A stretch of 53,731 bases of DNA from Pseudomonadota bacterium (GCA_018818835.1 JAHIRD010000052.1:1-53731), one strand, 5' to 3'. Positions 26,646 through 35,471 are shown, counted from the first letter of the stretch. Numbers and translations: made by a program. Notes: generated by a model from the letters alone, not told the origin.

Positions 26646-27737
26646 ATGGCTCAAAAAAAACTCAAATCAGGATTCACGACGGGAACGGCAGCCGCTGCCG
26701 CAGTTAAGGGTGCTTTGTTGTTTCTTGTGAATAGAAGAAAACCCGAGTCGGTCAGGATTCCTTTTTTGAGTGAGGGTTTTGTGGACATTCCCATTCATCG
26801 ATGTGAGAAAAAATCCAACGACCAGGCTGTGTGCGCAGTGATCAAAGACGCCGGGGATGACCCGGATGTCACCCACAAGGCAGAAATCGGGGCTGTGGTT
26901 ACCATGGATTCGAGCCTTGAAACCATCCGTATCCGGGGCGGGAAAGGGGTGGGGCGTGTGACCAAGAAGGGTCTGGGCCTGGAACTGGACGGACCTGCCA
27001 TCAATTCGGGACCTGTTCGCATGATTCATCAGGCTGTGTCCGATATTCTGGGCCAGGGCTCCCACGGGCTTGATATTGAAATTTTTGTACCCCAGGGTGA
27101 AATACTTGCACTGAAAACGCTCAACGCACGCCTGGGTATCATGGGCGGAATTTCCATCCTGGGGACCACCGGGATTGTCAGACCCATGAGCCATGATGCC
27201 TATATCGCCACCATCACATCATCTCTATCCGTTGCCGCCTCGGCCGGACTCACGGAGGCGGTCTTCACCACAGGACGGCGAAGCGAGCGGTTTGCCATGC
27301 AGCTTTTCCCGGCCATTCCCCCAGAGGGCTTTATCCAGATCGGTGATTTTTTTCAAACATCCCTTGAATCAGCCATGAAACAAGGCCTATCACGCATCAC
27401 ACTGTCCGTGTTTTTCGGTAAAGCCGTGAAAATGGCCCAGGGCGTGGGCCACACCCATGCGGCCAAATCCGAGTTGAGTCTTCAGACATTGGGGCTCTGG
27501 GCCCTTGAGATATCGGGAGATAAGGCTCTTGAGGAAAAAATTATAACAGCCAACACCGCCCGGCATGCCTTTGATTTTATTATCATTGAATGTCCGGATC
27601 TTATTAAAAAAGTGGGTCATGAAATGATCCGGTCCGCAAAAAAATTTGCAGGCCAGGGGGCGGATATTCGAAGTGTAATTTTCGACTTTGAGGGAAATGT
27701 GGTTTTTGATTCGAAAAAAGGGGAGGTGACACAATGA
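26646..27737 (+). CDS. cbiD: Cobalt-precorrin-5B C1-methyltransferase
   Basis: 363 residues opening KLKSGFTTGTAAAAAVKGA, the hallmark of CbiD, with GGKGVGRVTKKGL and GISILGTTGIVRPMS further on. It methylates C1 in the anaerobic pathway, so its presence marks the oxygen-independent route. The stop overlaps the cbiET start (ATGA). Confidence 0.94.
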   Translation: MAQKKLKSGFTTGTAAAAAVKGALLFLVNRRKPESVRIPFLSEGFVDIPIHRCEKKSNDQAVCAVIKDAGDDPDVTHKAEIGAVVTMDSSLETIRIRGGKGVGRVTKKGLGLELDGPAINSGPVRMIHQAVSDILGQGSHGLDIEIFVPQGEILALKTLNARLGIMGGISILGTTGIVRPMSHDAYIATITSSLSVAASAGLTEAVFTTGRRSERFAMQLFPAIPPEGFIQIGDFFQTSLESAMKQGLSRITLSVFFGKAVKMAQGVGHTHAAKSELSLQTLGLWALEISGDKALEEKIITANTARHAFDFIIIECPDLIKKVGHEMIRSAKKFAGQGADIRSVIFDFEGNVVFDSKKGEVTQ

Positions 27738-28969
27738 ACCCCATAAACATCATCGGCATGGGGCTAAGCCCCCATAATCTGACATCGGACCATCTTTCCA
27801 TGATCCATGATGCAGACATCCTGGTGGGGGGGAAACGGCATCTGGCATGTTTTCCGGAACTGTCTTCTGAAAAAATTTCAATATCGTCCCATGTCCGGGA
27901 TCTGGCCCTGGAGATTTTCAAGCTATCGAAAACACACAAGGTGGTGGTTCTGGCCTCGGGTGATCCGCTGTATTACGGCATTGGAACGGTTTTTGTGGAT
28001 GTTCTGGGAAAAGAGGCTGTCACGATCCATCCCAATGTCACCTCGGTGGCCGGAGCCTTTGCCCGGATCAAGGAATCCTGGCAGGATGCCGGTGTGATCA
28101 GCCTCCATGGCCGAACCATGGGATGCGATCTGATTGATCTGATCCGGCCATGGGATAAGGTGGCGCTGTTTACAGACCCGAAAAACAACCCGGCCCTCGT
28201 GGCCGAATTTCTTCTGGACCAGGGCGTGAGTTCCTATGAGATCTGCGTTCTGGAGTGCCTGGGCTCGGATAAGGAAAAAGTTCGTTGGTTTGAATTGTGC
28301 GATGCAGCAAAAGATGTGTTCGCCGATCCCAATATGGTCATTTTGAAACGGAAAAAGCATGGGCTGGAAAGCTGTTGTGATGTTCGGCCAGAGGCCCTTT
28401 TCCTGGGCATGCCCGATGATTGTTTTGCACATCAACGGGGTTTGATCACCAAGGCGGAAATTCGTGTGGTGAGCCTGGCCCGGCTCTGCCTTTTGGACCA
28501 TCATGTTATGTGGGACCTGGGGGCAGGCAGCGGGTCCGTGTCCGTGGAAGTAGCTGGATTTATAAAAAAAGGCAGCATCCATGCCGTTGAACAGCATGAA
28601 GACAGAATCCATGATATCAAGGAAAATATCCGGCGATTCGGAATCACAAATATCACAACCCATCAGGCAGAACTCCCCCAAGGCATGGAGTCACTTCCTG
28701 ACCCGGACCGGATTTTTGTGGGTGGTGGCGGAAAGAATCTTGGGCTGATTCTGGAGAATGCCTGTGCACGGTTGAAACAAAACGGCGTGATCGTTGTTAA
28801 TACAGTGCTATTGTCCAATGTGCAGGCAGCACGTGACACCCTTGGATTGCATGGCTTTGAAACGGATCTGGTTCAAATCCAGGTGAGTACCGGTCACGCC
28901 ATGCCCTTTGATCTGATGCTCAAAGCACACAATCCCGTATTCATCATTCGGGGGAGAAAAACACTATGA
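27734..28969 (+). CDS. cbiET: Fused cobalt-precorrin-7 C5-methyltransferase and C15-methyltransferase/decarboxylase
   Basis: 411 residues carrying two enzymes. CbiE (about 1-200) shows GMGLSPHNLTSDHLSMI and LASGDPLYYGIG. CbiT (about 225-411) shows the class I methyltransferase motif WDLGAGSGSVSVEVA. Together they methylate C5 and C15 and remove the C12 acetate carboxyl. The fusion corresponds to CobL of the aerobic pathway and is common. It is four bases overlapped with cbiD. Confidence 0.93.
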   Translation: MNPINIIGMGLSPHNLTSDHLSMIHDADILVGGKRHLACFPELSSEKISISSHVRDLALEIFKLSKTHKVVVLASGDPLYYGIGTVFVDVLGKEAVTIHPNVTSVAGAFARIKESWQDAGVISLHGRTMGCDLIDLIRPWDKVALFTDPKNNPALVAEFLLDQGVSSYEICVLECLGSDKEKVRWFELCDAAKDVFADPNMVILKRKKHGLESCCDVRPEALFLGMPDDCFAHQRGLITKAEIRVVSLARLCLLDHHVMWDLGAGSGSVSVEVAGFIKKGSIHAVEQHEDRIHDIKENIRRFGITNITTHQAELPQGMESLPDPDRIFVGGGGKNLGLILENACARLKQNGVIVVNTVLLSNVQAARDTLGLHGFETDLVQIQVSTGHAMPFDLMLKAHNPVFIIRGRKTL

Positions 28970-28974
28970 ATACC

Positions 28975-29028
28975 CTGTCCACCAATTCCATAAGGTCCAC
29001 CACGTCCACTCTGTCCACCAAGTCCACC
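28975..29028. repeat. Tandem repeat, 9-bp period, before cbiF
   Basis: Six units of nine bases with core GTCCACC (CTGTCCACC, AATTCCATA, AGGTCCACC, ACGTCCACT, CTGTCCACC, AAGTCCACC) starting six bases after the cbiET stop. The 138-bp gap is unusual inside an operon whose other junctions overlap. Confidence 0.85.
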
Positions 29029-29107
29029 CCTATAGGAAAAAACTATCTAACGGTCTTGGTCCCAATAACGAATACAAGCCCCAAACAGAACCATAGAAGG
29101 TGATATA

Positions 29108-29875
29108 ATGGAAAAAAATGAAATCCTCTTTGTGGGTGCCGGTCCTGGTGATCCGGAACTGATTACGGTCAAGGGCATGAAAGCCCTTAAAGAAGCCGAT
29201 TTGATTATTTACGCCGGCTCCCTGGTGCCCGAAGCGGTCATGTGCTGGGCCAGACCGGAAACGGAAAAGGTCAACAGCGCATCACTGCATCTGGATGAGA
29301 TCGTTGTTATGATGCAAAATGCCTTTACCCTTGGCAAACACGTTGTTCGTCTTCATACGGGAGATCCCTCTTTGTATGGGGCCATCCTTGAACAAATGGT
29401 GGAACTGGATAAACACGAGATCCCTTACCGGGTGATCCCCGGTGTGACTGCGGCCTTTGCGGCGGCAGCCAGCATGGGCCTGGAATATACCCTGCCCGAA
29501 ATTACACAGACTTTGATTCTGACACGCATGGCAGGCCGGACTCCGGTGCCGGAACAGGAAAATCTGGAATCCCTTGCCCGGCATCAGGCTTCCATGGCCA
29601 TTTACCTGAGCATCACCCTGATAGATCAGGTGGAGGATATTCTGGTGCGATGTTATGGCAAAGACGCCCTCTGTGCCGTGGCTTATCGGGTGAGCCAGCC
29701 TGAAGAGAAGGTGTACTTTTCCAAGGTTAGTGATCTTGTCAGTCTTGTTAAAGAAAAGGGGATTACCCATCAGGCTTTGATTATTGTGGGGAAGACGTTG
29801 GCGGCGTTGACGGAGGGGGTTCGGTTTAAGTCGAAGCTGTATGATAAGGATTTTATCCACGGATATCGTGGGTGA
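29108..29875 (+). CDS. cbiF: Precorrin-4 / cobalt-precorrin-4 C11-methyltransferase
   Basis: 255 residues with GAGPGDPELITVKGMKALKE at the N-terminus, YAGSLVPEAVM, LHTGDPSLYGAILEQM and PGVTAAFAAAASMGLEYTLP, all typical of CbiF/CobM. It methylates C11. Ribosome site AGGTG lies before the ATG. It ends six bases before the 10-bp repeat array in front of cbiG. Confidence 0.94.
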   Translation: MEKNEILFVGAGPGDPELITVKGMKALKEADLIIYAGSLVPEAVMCWARPETEKVNSASLHLDEIVVMMQNAFTLGKHVVRLHTGDPSLYGAILEQMVELDKHEIPYRVIPGVTAAFAAAASMGLEYTLPEITQTLILTRMAGRTPVPEQENLESLARHQASMAIYLSITLIDQVEDILVRCYGKDALCAVAYRVSQPEEKVYFSKVSDLVSLVKEKGITHQALIIVGKTLAALTEGVRFKSKLYDKDFIHGYRG

Positions 29876-29880
29876 AGAGG

Positions 29881-29966
29881 GGACGGACAGGGACGAACAC
29901 GGACGAACACGGACGGGCAGGGACGGGGACGGACACGGACGAACACGGACGGGCAGGGACGGACAC
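29881..29966. repeat. Tandem repeat, 10-bp period, ending on the cbiG start codon
   Basis: Eight 10-bp units (GGACGGACAG, GGACGAACAC, GGACGGGCAG and close variants) and one 6-bp partial unit (29921-29926). The last unit ends at 29966, the base before the cbiG ATG. A gain or loss of units changes the spacing between the cbiF stop and cbiG and the nearest purine-rich ribosome-site-like sequence. Confidence 0.9.
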
Positions 29967-31013
29967 ATGGGGGATTGGGGCGCTGAAAAATTGAATAAGA
30001 AGTTGGCTTTTTGGGCTTTGACGCCTGGTGGGGGGGGGCTGGCGCTTGGGCTTTTGAGGGTGTGGGGTGAGGGTCAGGTTTTTGTTTCGGAGAGGACGGG
30101 GCTTGTTGGGAATGACCATGTCCAGGTGTTTGAGAGTCTTTCTGAAGAGGTTGGCCGGCAGTTTCATCGTTATTCGGGGCATGTGTTTTTTATGGCCACG
30201 GGGATTGTGGTGAGGATGATCGCTCCGCTGATTGTTCATAAGACTCAGGATCCGGCTGTGGTGGTTGTGGATGATCACGGTGCCTTTGCCATCAGTCTTT
30301 TATCAGGGCACATCGGCGGGGCTAACCAGCTTGCCTATTATGTGGCGGAGGTCCTTGGAGCCCAGGCTGTGATCACCACGGCAAGTGATGTGAATAACAA
30401 ACCGTCTGTGGACATGATGGCGGTTCAGAAAAACCTTGTGATTGAAAACCCGGAAGCCATAAAAACCGTTAACATGGCATTGCTTTTGGGAAACGACGTG
30501 GGGCTCTGGGACCCATACGGGTATTTTAAAGATCAGGCTGTGTTCAAAGGGTTTGATCATTGTGAGGTCCGGGTCTGTGTAGATCACCGGATAAATAACC
30601 TGCCGGTGGGCACCCTGATCCTGAGACCGAAAACACTGGTTGCGGGAATCGGGTGCAATCGGGGCACGGACAGGGGAGAGATCAGGGAGCTTCTTTTTCA
30701 AACCCTGGCTGAGCATGACCTGTCCCCTTTGTGTTTGGCAAAGATCTGTTCCGTGGATATCAAAAAAGATGAGGCAGGTATCTGTGATCTTGCCCAAGAA
30801 TTGAATTGTGACCTTGGCTTTTTCACACCGGATGAGCTTGGCAAGGTTGAAACCATCGAAACACCATCCATGATGGTACAAAAACATATCGGAGTGAAAA
30901 GCGTATGCGAGGCAGCAGCGATACTGGGTGCGGCAAAGGGAACACTGATTGTGCCCAAACGGAAATCCAAGAATGCCACCGTGGCATTGGCACGAATAAA
31001 CTTTACATCGTAG
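29967..31013 (+). CDS. cbiG: Cobalt-precorrin-5A hydrolase
   Basis: 348 residues from the ATG at 29967; an in-frame ATG at 29841 would add 42 residues of Arg/Gly/Asp-rich repeat-encoded sequence and overlap cbiF, so I reject it. CbiG features: FFMATGIVVRMIAPLI, AISLLSGHIGGANQLAYY and LVAGIGCNRGT, in the N-terminal, middle and C-terminal parts. It opens the lactone ring and releases acetaldehyde, a step only of the anaerobic pathway. The ribosome site is supplied by the tandem repeat (GGGAC). The 3' end overlaps the frame of cbiH by 109 bases. Confidence 0.9.
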   Translation: MGDWGAEKLNKKLAFWALTPGGGGLALGLLRVWGEGQVFVSERTGLVGNDHVQVFESLSEEVGRQFHRYSGHVFFMATGIVVRMIAPLIVHKTQDPAVVVVDDHGAFAISLLSGHIGGANQLAYYVAEVLGAQAVITTASDVNNKPSVDMMAVQKNLVIENPEAIKTVNMALLLGNDVGLWDPYGYFKDQAVFKGFDHCEVRVCVDHRINNLPVGTLILRPKTLVAGIGCNRGTDRGEIRELLFQTLAEHDLSPLCLAKICSVDIKKDEAGICDLAQELNCDLGFFTPDELGKVETIETPSMMVQKHIGVKSVCEAAAILGAAKGTLIVPKRKSKNATVALARINFTS

Positions 31014-31774
31014 GCATTGGCCCCGGAAGCCGGGAGCACATGAGCACCCGTGCCGTGGATGTGATCGAGCAGGTGGACGTTATTGCAGGATATACCACCT
31101 ATATCGATTTGATACGGCCCATGATCCAAGGGAAAAAACTGGTGGCAACGGCCATGAAAAAGGAAGTGGACCGGGTCCAGGCAGCGGTTGATATTGCCCT
31201 TGCCGGCGAGACCTGTGCCATTGTTTCGTCGGGTGATCCGGGGATTTATGCCATGGCCGGGCTTGTTTTTGAACTGTGTGAAAAACAGGGAATCGGTATT
31301 TTAAAACCGGGTTCCGTGCCCTTTGAAGGGAAATCCCTCACCATTGAAGTGGTGCCTGGTATTCCGGCCCTGGCATCAGGTGCGGCCCTTCTGGGAGCAC
31401 CCCTTACCCATGATTTTGCGGCCGTGAGCCTGTCCGATCTTCTCACGCCCTGGGAACTGATTGAAAAACGGATCAACGCCGTGGCCCAGGCAGATTTTGT
31501 GATCGTTCTTTTTAACCCCAAAAGCAAAAAACGGGATTGGCAGCTTCAAAAGGCCCAGGACATTGTCCTGAAATACCGCGGTCCGGATACGCCCGTGGGC
31601 ATTGTGAAAAGTGCCATGCGTGATGAGCAGGAGGTATCCATGGTTCGACTGGGTGATCTGCATGAAGCGGATGTGGATATGCTGACCACGGTGTTTATCG
31701 GCAGCAGTGCCTCGGTGGCTTATCTGGATTTTATGTATACGCCGAGAGGGTATTCAGGGAAATATGCCATGTGA
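30905..31774 (+). CDS. cbiH: Precorrin-3B / cobalt-factor III C17-methyltransferase
   Basis: 289 residues if started at the only in-frame ATG (30905). Homology-like sequence begins about residue 31, KLYIVGIGPGSREHMSTRA, followed by SSGDPGIYAMAGL and VEVVPGIPALASGAALLGAPL-like motifs of CbiH/CobJ. It contracts the ring and methylates C17. The first 28 residues, including three cysteines, lie in the cbiG overlap and no ATG, GTG or TTG exists nearer the conserved part; an ATT at 30986 is the only close alternative. The true start is therefore uncertain. Confidence 0.88.
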   Translation: MRGSSDTGCGKGNTDCAQTEIQECHRGIGTNKLYIVGIGPGSREHMSTRAVDVIEQVDVIAGYTTYIDLIRPMIQGKKLVATAMKKEVDRVQAAVDIALAGETCAIVSSGDPGIYAMAGLVFELCEKQGIGILKPGSVPFEGKSLTIEVVPGIPALASGAALLGAPLTHDFAAVSLSDLLTPWELIEKRINAVAQADFVIVLFNPKSKKRDWQLQKAQDIVLKYRGPDTPVGIVKSAMRDEQEVSMVRLGDLHEADVDMLTTVFIGSSASVAYLDFMYTPRGYSGKYAM

Positions 31775-31841
31775 CCGTCATAAAATGCGTTTGAGGTGGT
31801 TTATGGGGTTTTTGGTGATATAGAAAAATTCGAGGTGCATC

Positions 31842-32357
31842 ATGAAAGGATATGTTCAGGTTTATACGGGAAACGGCAAAGGCAAGACCACAGCCTGTCT
31901 GGGCTTGACCTTACGGGCCATGGGCGCCGGTCTTAAGGTCTGTATTCTCCAGTTCCTCAAACAAGGGGATTACAGTGAGATTAAGGCTTTGGCCTTGTTT
32001 CCGGACAAGGTCAGGGTGGAGCAGTACGGTTTGGGCCGTTTTGTCAAAGGCAAACCCAGTGAGGACGATATTCTGGCCGGGAAAAAGGGCCTTGAACGGG
32101 CCAGAGAGATTTTGGCTTCAGGGAACGTTGACATCCTGATTCTGGAAGAGGCCAATGTGGCCGTGACTTGCGGCTTGTTTTCAGAACAGGACCTTCTGGA
32201 CCTGATCAATTTGAAGCCGGAAAACATGGAACTGGTCATCACCGGACGCGGGGCAGGGCCGGCCATTATCCATCGAGCCGATCTGGTCACGGAAATGAAA
32301 GAGATCAAACACTATTATAAAAATGGCGTAACAGCCCGGGTCGGTATAGAAAAGTGA
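31842..32357 (+). CDS. cobO: Cob(I)yrinic acid a,c-diamide adenosyltransferase
   Basis: 171 residues. P-loop TGNGKGKTTACLG at residues 9-21, VCILQFLKQGDY, then LILEEANVAV, with GRGAGPAIIHRADLVTEM near the end, as in CobA/CobO/BtuR. It transfers adenosyl from ATP to cobalt. Its stop codon TGA (32355-32357) overlaps the first bases of repeat copy E. Confidence 0.93.
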   Translation: MKGYVQVYTGNGKGKTTACLGLTLRAMGAGLKVCILQFLKQGDYSEIKALALFPDKVRVEQYGLGRFVKGKPSEDDILAGKKGLERAREILASGNVDILILEEANVAVTCGLFSEQDLLDLINLKPENMELVITGRGAGPAIIHRADLVTEMKEIKHYYKNGVTARVGIEK

Positions 32358-32420
32358 TGGCGTCGTAAAAAGTCCCATATGCGGCGTTATAGTGTTTAGC
32401 CGGACGTTCGACATACGATC
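32356..32420 (-). repeat. MITE-like repeat, copy E (partial)
   Basis: Starts GATGGCGTCGTAAAAAGTC directly on the cobO stop and keeps the arm up to ...CGGACGTTCGACATACGATC, then breaks off near 32420. It is in reverse orientation to copies A-D. Confidence 0.8.
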
Positions 32421-32454
32421 ACGTAAAAAGTAATTACTCTGACCTCTGGAGGTG

Positions 32455-32666
32455 ATACTTGCACCTCGTTCCCAGGCTCTTGCCTGGGAATGCCTGCCCG
32501 GAGGCTCTGCCTCCAATAGGCATGGCAGGAGCCATGCAGTATACACTCCCAGGCTGGAGCCTGGGAGCGAGGAGGTGGCTGGAGTCTGGGCGTGAGGGAT
32601 CGGCGTCACAGCTCGGATGGGGATTGAAAAATAAGGACTTTGGCCCCGGCAGGGCCACCGGAGGCA
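32455..32666. repeat. Hairpin-rich interspersed sequence before cbiP
   Basis: This 321-bp gap carries CCAGGCTCTTGCCTGG and GGAGGCTCTGCCTCC hairpins, then CCCAGGCTGGAGCCTGGG, and finally GGCCCCGGCAGGGCC followed by CCGGAGGCA (32639-32666), the last of which supplies the cbiP ribosome site. It looks like accumulated non-coding repeats, with no gene visible. Confidence 0.6.
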
Positions 32667-32678
32667 ATACAAAAAAAT

Positions 32679-34184
32679 ATGACAAAAAAACAAAAATTAG
32701 CCCCCTGCATTGCCGTGTTCGGAACCGGATCAGATGTGGGGAAAAGCATTGTGACAACAGCCTTGTGCCGGTATTTCCGGGAAAAAGGGTTGAAGGTGGC
32801 CCCGTTCAAGGCCCAGAATATGTCCAATAATTCCGGGATTACGCCCGAGGGCTTGGAAATGGGCAGGGCCCAGATCGTCCAGGCCGAGGCAGCTGGGATA
32901 GTCCCCCATGTGGATATGAATCCCATTTTGCTTAAACCCACCAGTGACGTGGGGTCCCAGGTGGTGCTGTTTGGAAAGGTCCATGAAAACTCAACGGCCA
33001 TGGAGTACCACAAAAAAAAAGAGGCACTGTTCAAGGCAGCCACCGATGCCCTTTCCCGGCTCAGGGCTTCCAACGATGTGGTGGTGATCGAAGGAGCCGG
33101 GTCCTGTGCCGAAGTGAATCTTATGGCCCATGATATCGTGAATTTTAAAATTGCCCACCATGCTGATGCCTCTGTGGTTTTGGTGGCGGATATCCATCGG
33201 GGCGGTGTGTTCGGCCAGATCATAGGAACCCTGGCCTGTCTTCCCGAAGATTGCAAGGAAAGGATCAGTGGCTTTGTGGTCAACCGGTTCCGGGGCGATA
33301 TTGAATTGTTTAAGGACGGCGTGGCCTGGATCGAGGAAAAAACCGGGAAACCCGTGTTCGGGGTTCTGCCCTGGTTCGACCATGTGCGCATTGAAGCTGA
33401 AGATTCTGTGGTCATTGAAAAATCTTCCCTCACGTCGAGAAAAAAAGGCAATAGACCGGCCCTGGCTGTGATCCGCCTTCCCCATATTTCCAATTTCACG
33501 GATTTTGATCCCCTGATGGGCCTTGATGGTCTGGATCTGATATTTGTTGAAGCTCCGGTGGATTTGACAGAATTTTCCGGTGTGATTCTGCCCGGTTCCA
33601 AAAATACACGCCATGATCTTTCCTGGCTCAAGGATAATGGCTGGGCTGATAAAATTAAACAGTATGCCAACCAAGGAGGTGCTGTGCTGGGTATCTGCGG
33701 CGGCTACCAGATGTTGGGAGAAAAACTCCACGACCTCCAGGGTTATGAAGGCAATCCCGGAAGTTCGGACGGCCTGGGACTCCTGCCCGTTGAAACAACC
33801 ATGGAGGGGAATAAAACTACCACCCTTAGCACGTTTTCATGGCTTGGACGTCAAGGGATGGGTTATGAAATCCATATGGGGCAGACAACACGCAAAGGGG
33901 GCCATGCCCTGTTTGATGTGGAAGCGAGGAACCAGATTGCCTGCCAGGACGAAGACGGCTGCGTATCTGATGAATTCAATGTCCTGGGAACATACATGCA
34001 TGGGCTTTTTGACCAGACTGAGATTACCCGGGGCATTTTGTCCAGAATGGGCCTGACCCGGATTGATGTCCCGGATTTATGCGGCCTGGCCGCCCGTGAA
34101 AAAGAATACAAGGCCTTGCTCGAACATGTTATGAGGTATGTGGATATTGAAACCATGGCAGGGGGAATGAATCATGAAAAATGA
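32679..34184 (+). CDS. cbiP: Cobyric acid synthase
   Basis: 501 residues from the ATG at 32679, with GGAGGC upstream; a start at 32640 would read through the repeat. The N-terminal part has FGTGSDVGKSIVTTALCRYF and APFKAQNMSNNS; the C-terminal glutaminase has GICGGYQMLGE with the catalytic cysteine. It amidates the b, d, e and g side chains. The end overlaps cobU by 11 bases. Confidence 0.94.
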   Translation: MTKKQKLAPCIAVFGTGSDVGKSIVTTALCRYFREKGLKVAPFKAQNMSNNSGITPEGLEMGRAQIVQAEAAGIVPHVDMNPILLKPTSDVGSQVVLFGKVHENSTAMEYHKKKEALFKAATDALSRLRASNDVVVIEGAGSCAEVNLMAHDIVNFKIAHHADASVVLVADIHRGGVFGQIIGTLACLPEDCKERISGFVVNRFRGDIELFKDGVAWIEEKTGKPVFGVLPWFDHVRIEAEDSVVIEKSSLTSRKKGNRPALAVIRLPHISNFTDFDPLMGLDGLDLIFVEAPVDLTEFSGVILPGSKNTRHDLSWLKDNGWADKIKQYANQGGAVLGICGGYQMLGEKLHDLQGYEGNPGSSDGLGLLPVETTMEGNKTTTLSTFSWLGRQGMGYEIHMGQTTRKGGHALFDVEARNQIACQDEDGCVSDEFNVLGTYMHGLFDQTEITRGILSRMGLTRIDVPDLCGLAAREKEYKALLEHVMRYVDIETMAGGMNHEK

Positions 34185-34716
34185 TGAACACACCCTGGTG
34201 TTGGGGGGGTGCAAAAGCGGAAAAAGCCGGTATGCCCAGAGCCTGTGTGAAAAACTTTCCAGCGAAAAACGGCTGTATGTGGCCACCTGTGTTCCCCTGG
34301 ACGGTGAAATGCACGAGCGGGTAAAAAAACATCAGGATGACCGGGATATGACCTGGAACACCTTGGAAGAACCCATTGAAATCGCAGACGGTATCCGCGC
34401 AGCCGGAAAAACCTCCGGGGTGATCCTGGTGGACTGTCTGACGTTGTGGCTGACCAATATGCTGTTGAACGATATGGAAACGGAGGCTATATTTGACAAG
34501 GTTGAGGGACTGATCCTGGCCATTGTTGAATCTCCCTGTCCGGTTGTTCTGGTTTCAAATGAGGTGGGTGCGGGCATTGTTCCTGAAAATGCTCTGGCCC
34601 GGCGATTCCGGGATCTGGCTGGATGTGTGAACCAGAAAATCGCCCAAGCCTTGGATCGCGTGGTTCTGACCGTGGCAGGACTCCCCATGATTTTGAAAGG
34701 ACAGACCCTGGTATGA
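34174..34716 (+). CDS. cobU: Adenosylcobinamide kinase / phosphate guanylyltransferase
   Basis: 180 residues. P-loop GGCKSGKSRYAQSL, then VATCVPLDGEMHERVKKHQ, VDCLTLWLTNML and SNEVGAGIVPENALARRFRD, all typical of CobU. It phosphorylates and then guanylates adenosylcobinamide. It overlaps cbiP upstream and cobS downstream (ATGA). Confidence 0.94.
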   Translation: MKNDEHTLVLGGCKSGKSRYAQSLCEKLSSEKRLYVATCVPLDGEMHERVKKHQDDRDMTWNTLEEPIEIADGIRAAGKTSGVILVDCLTLWLTNMLLNDMETEAIFDKVEGLILAIVESPCPVVLVSNEVGAGIVPENALARRFRDLAGCVNQKIAQALDRVVLTVAGLPMILKGQTLV

Positions 34717-35438
34717 ATGCTTTTTTCTCAGCCCTTCAGTTTATAACCATTTTGCCTGTGGGAAAAAACCGGCCCTACGATGCCGTGGGAATGATTCCCT
34801 TTTTCCCCCTGGTGGGTCTGCTTATCGGTGTCATGCTGGCGGGTTTTGATGCCATGGCCATGACGCTGTGGCCCAAGGATGTTGTGGCTGTTCTTGATGT
34901 GATATTTCTGATTGTCGTGACAGGCGCCTTTCATCTGGACGGTCTGGGGGACACGGCAGACGGTCTGTTCAGCCACCAGTCCAAGGAGCGGGCCCTTGAA
35001 ATTATGAAGGACAGCCGGGTGGGGGCCATGGGACTTGTGGCCATTATCTGTGGGCTTTCCTTGAAATGGGCGGGGATATCGTCCCTGCCTGGTCCGGGAT
35101 GGGACAGGGCCATGATGCTTGTTATCGTACCGGCCTTTGCCCGATCGTCCATTCTTTTTGGTATCCGTTTTCTTGAATACGGAAGAAGCCAAGGCACGGG
35201 AAAAGCTCATTTTGATGAAGCGCTAACGTTAAAGGGGTTCCGATGGGTTCTGATTCCCGTAGGACTTTCATTGTTTCTGGGGTTCAAGGGGCTCTTGGTG
35301 AATCTGATATTTGTCCTTGTGGTATTGGCCATGGTGAGCTTTTATAAACGGAAAATGGGCTGCATCACCGGCGATATGCTGGGGGCCATGGTTGAAGTGA
35401 CCGAATCGCTATTGTTTTTATGTTTAGCGTGTGGATGA
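34713..35438 (+). CDS. cobS: Adenosylcobinamide-GDP ribazoletransferase
   Basis: 241 residues from the ATG at 34713, four bases overlapping the cobU stop. Multi-spanning membrane protein; SALQFITILPVGK at the start and FHLDGLGDTADGLFSHQS are diagnostic of CobS. It joins adenosylcobinamide-GDP to alpha-ribazole (phosphate) at the membrane. The partner cobT is not in the window. Confidence 0.94.
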   Translation: MNAFFSALQFITILPVGKNRPYDAVGMIPFFPLVGLLIGVMLAGFDAMAMTLWPKDVVAVLDVIFLIVVTGAFHLDGLGDTADGLFSHQSKERALEIMKDSRVGAMGLVAIICGLSLKWAGISSLPGPGWDRAMMLVIVPAFARSSILFGIRFLEYGRSQGTGKAHFDEALTLKGFRWVLIPVGLSLFLGFKGLLVNLIFVLVVLAMVSFYKRKMGCITGDMLGAMVEVTESLLFLCLACG

Positions 35439-35471
35439 TAAACAAATAAACCAAATGGAGAGATTATACAT

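Noticed and set aside
29841-29966. Extended cbiG start giving an Arg/Gly/Asp-rich leader
   Set aside because: The extension is made only of the 10-bp tandem repeat read in frame and would overlap cbiF; the ATG at 29967 fits the family start.
28975-29966. Possible CRISPR array from regularly spaced repeats
   Set aside because: Units are 9-10 bp with no spacers, so these are simple tandem repeats. No cas genes are seen in the window.
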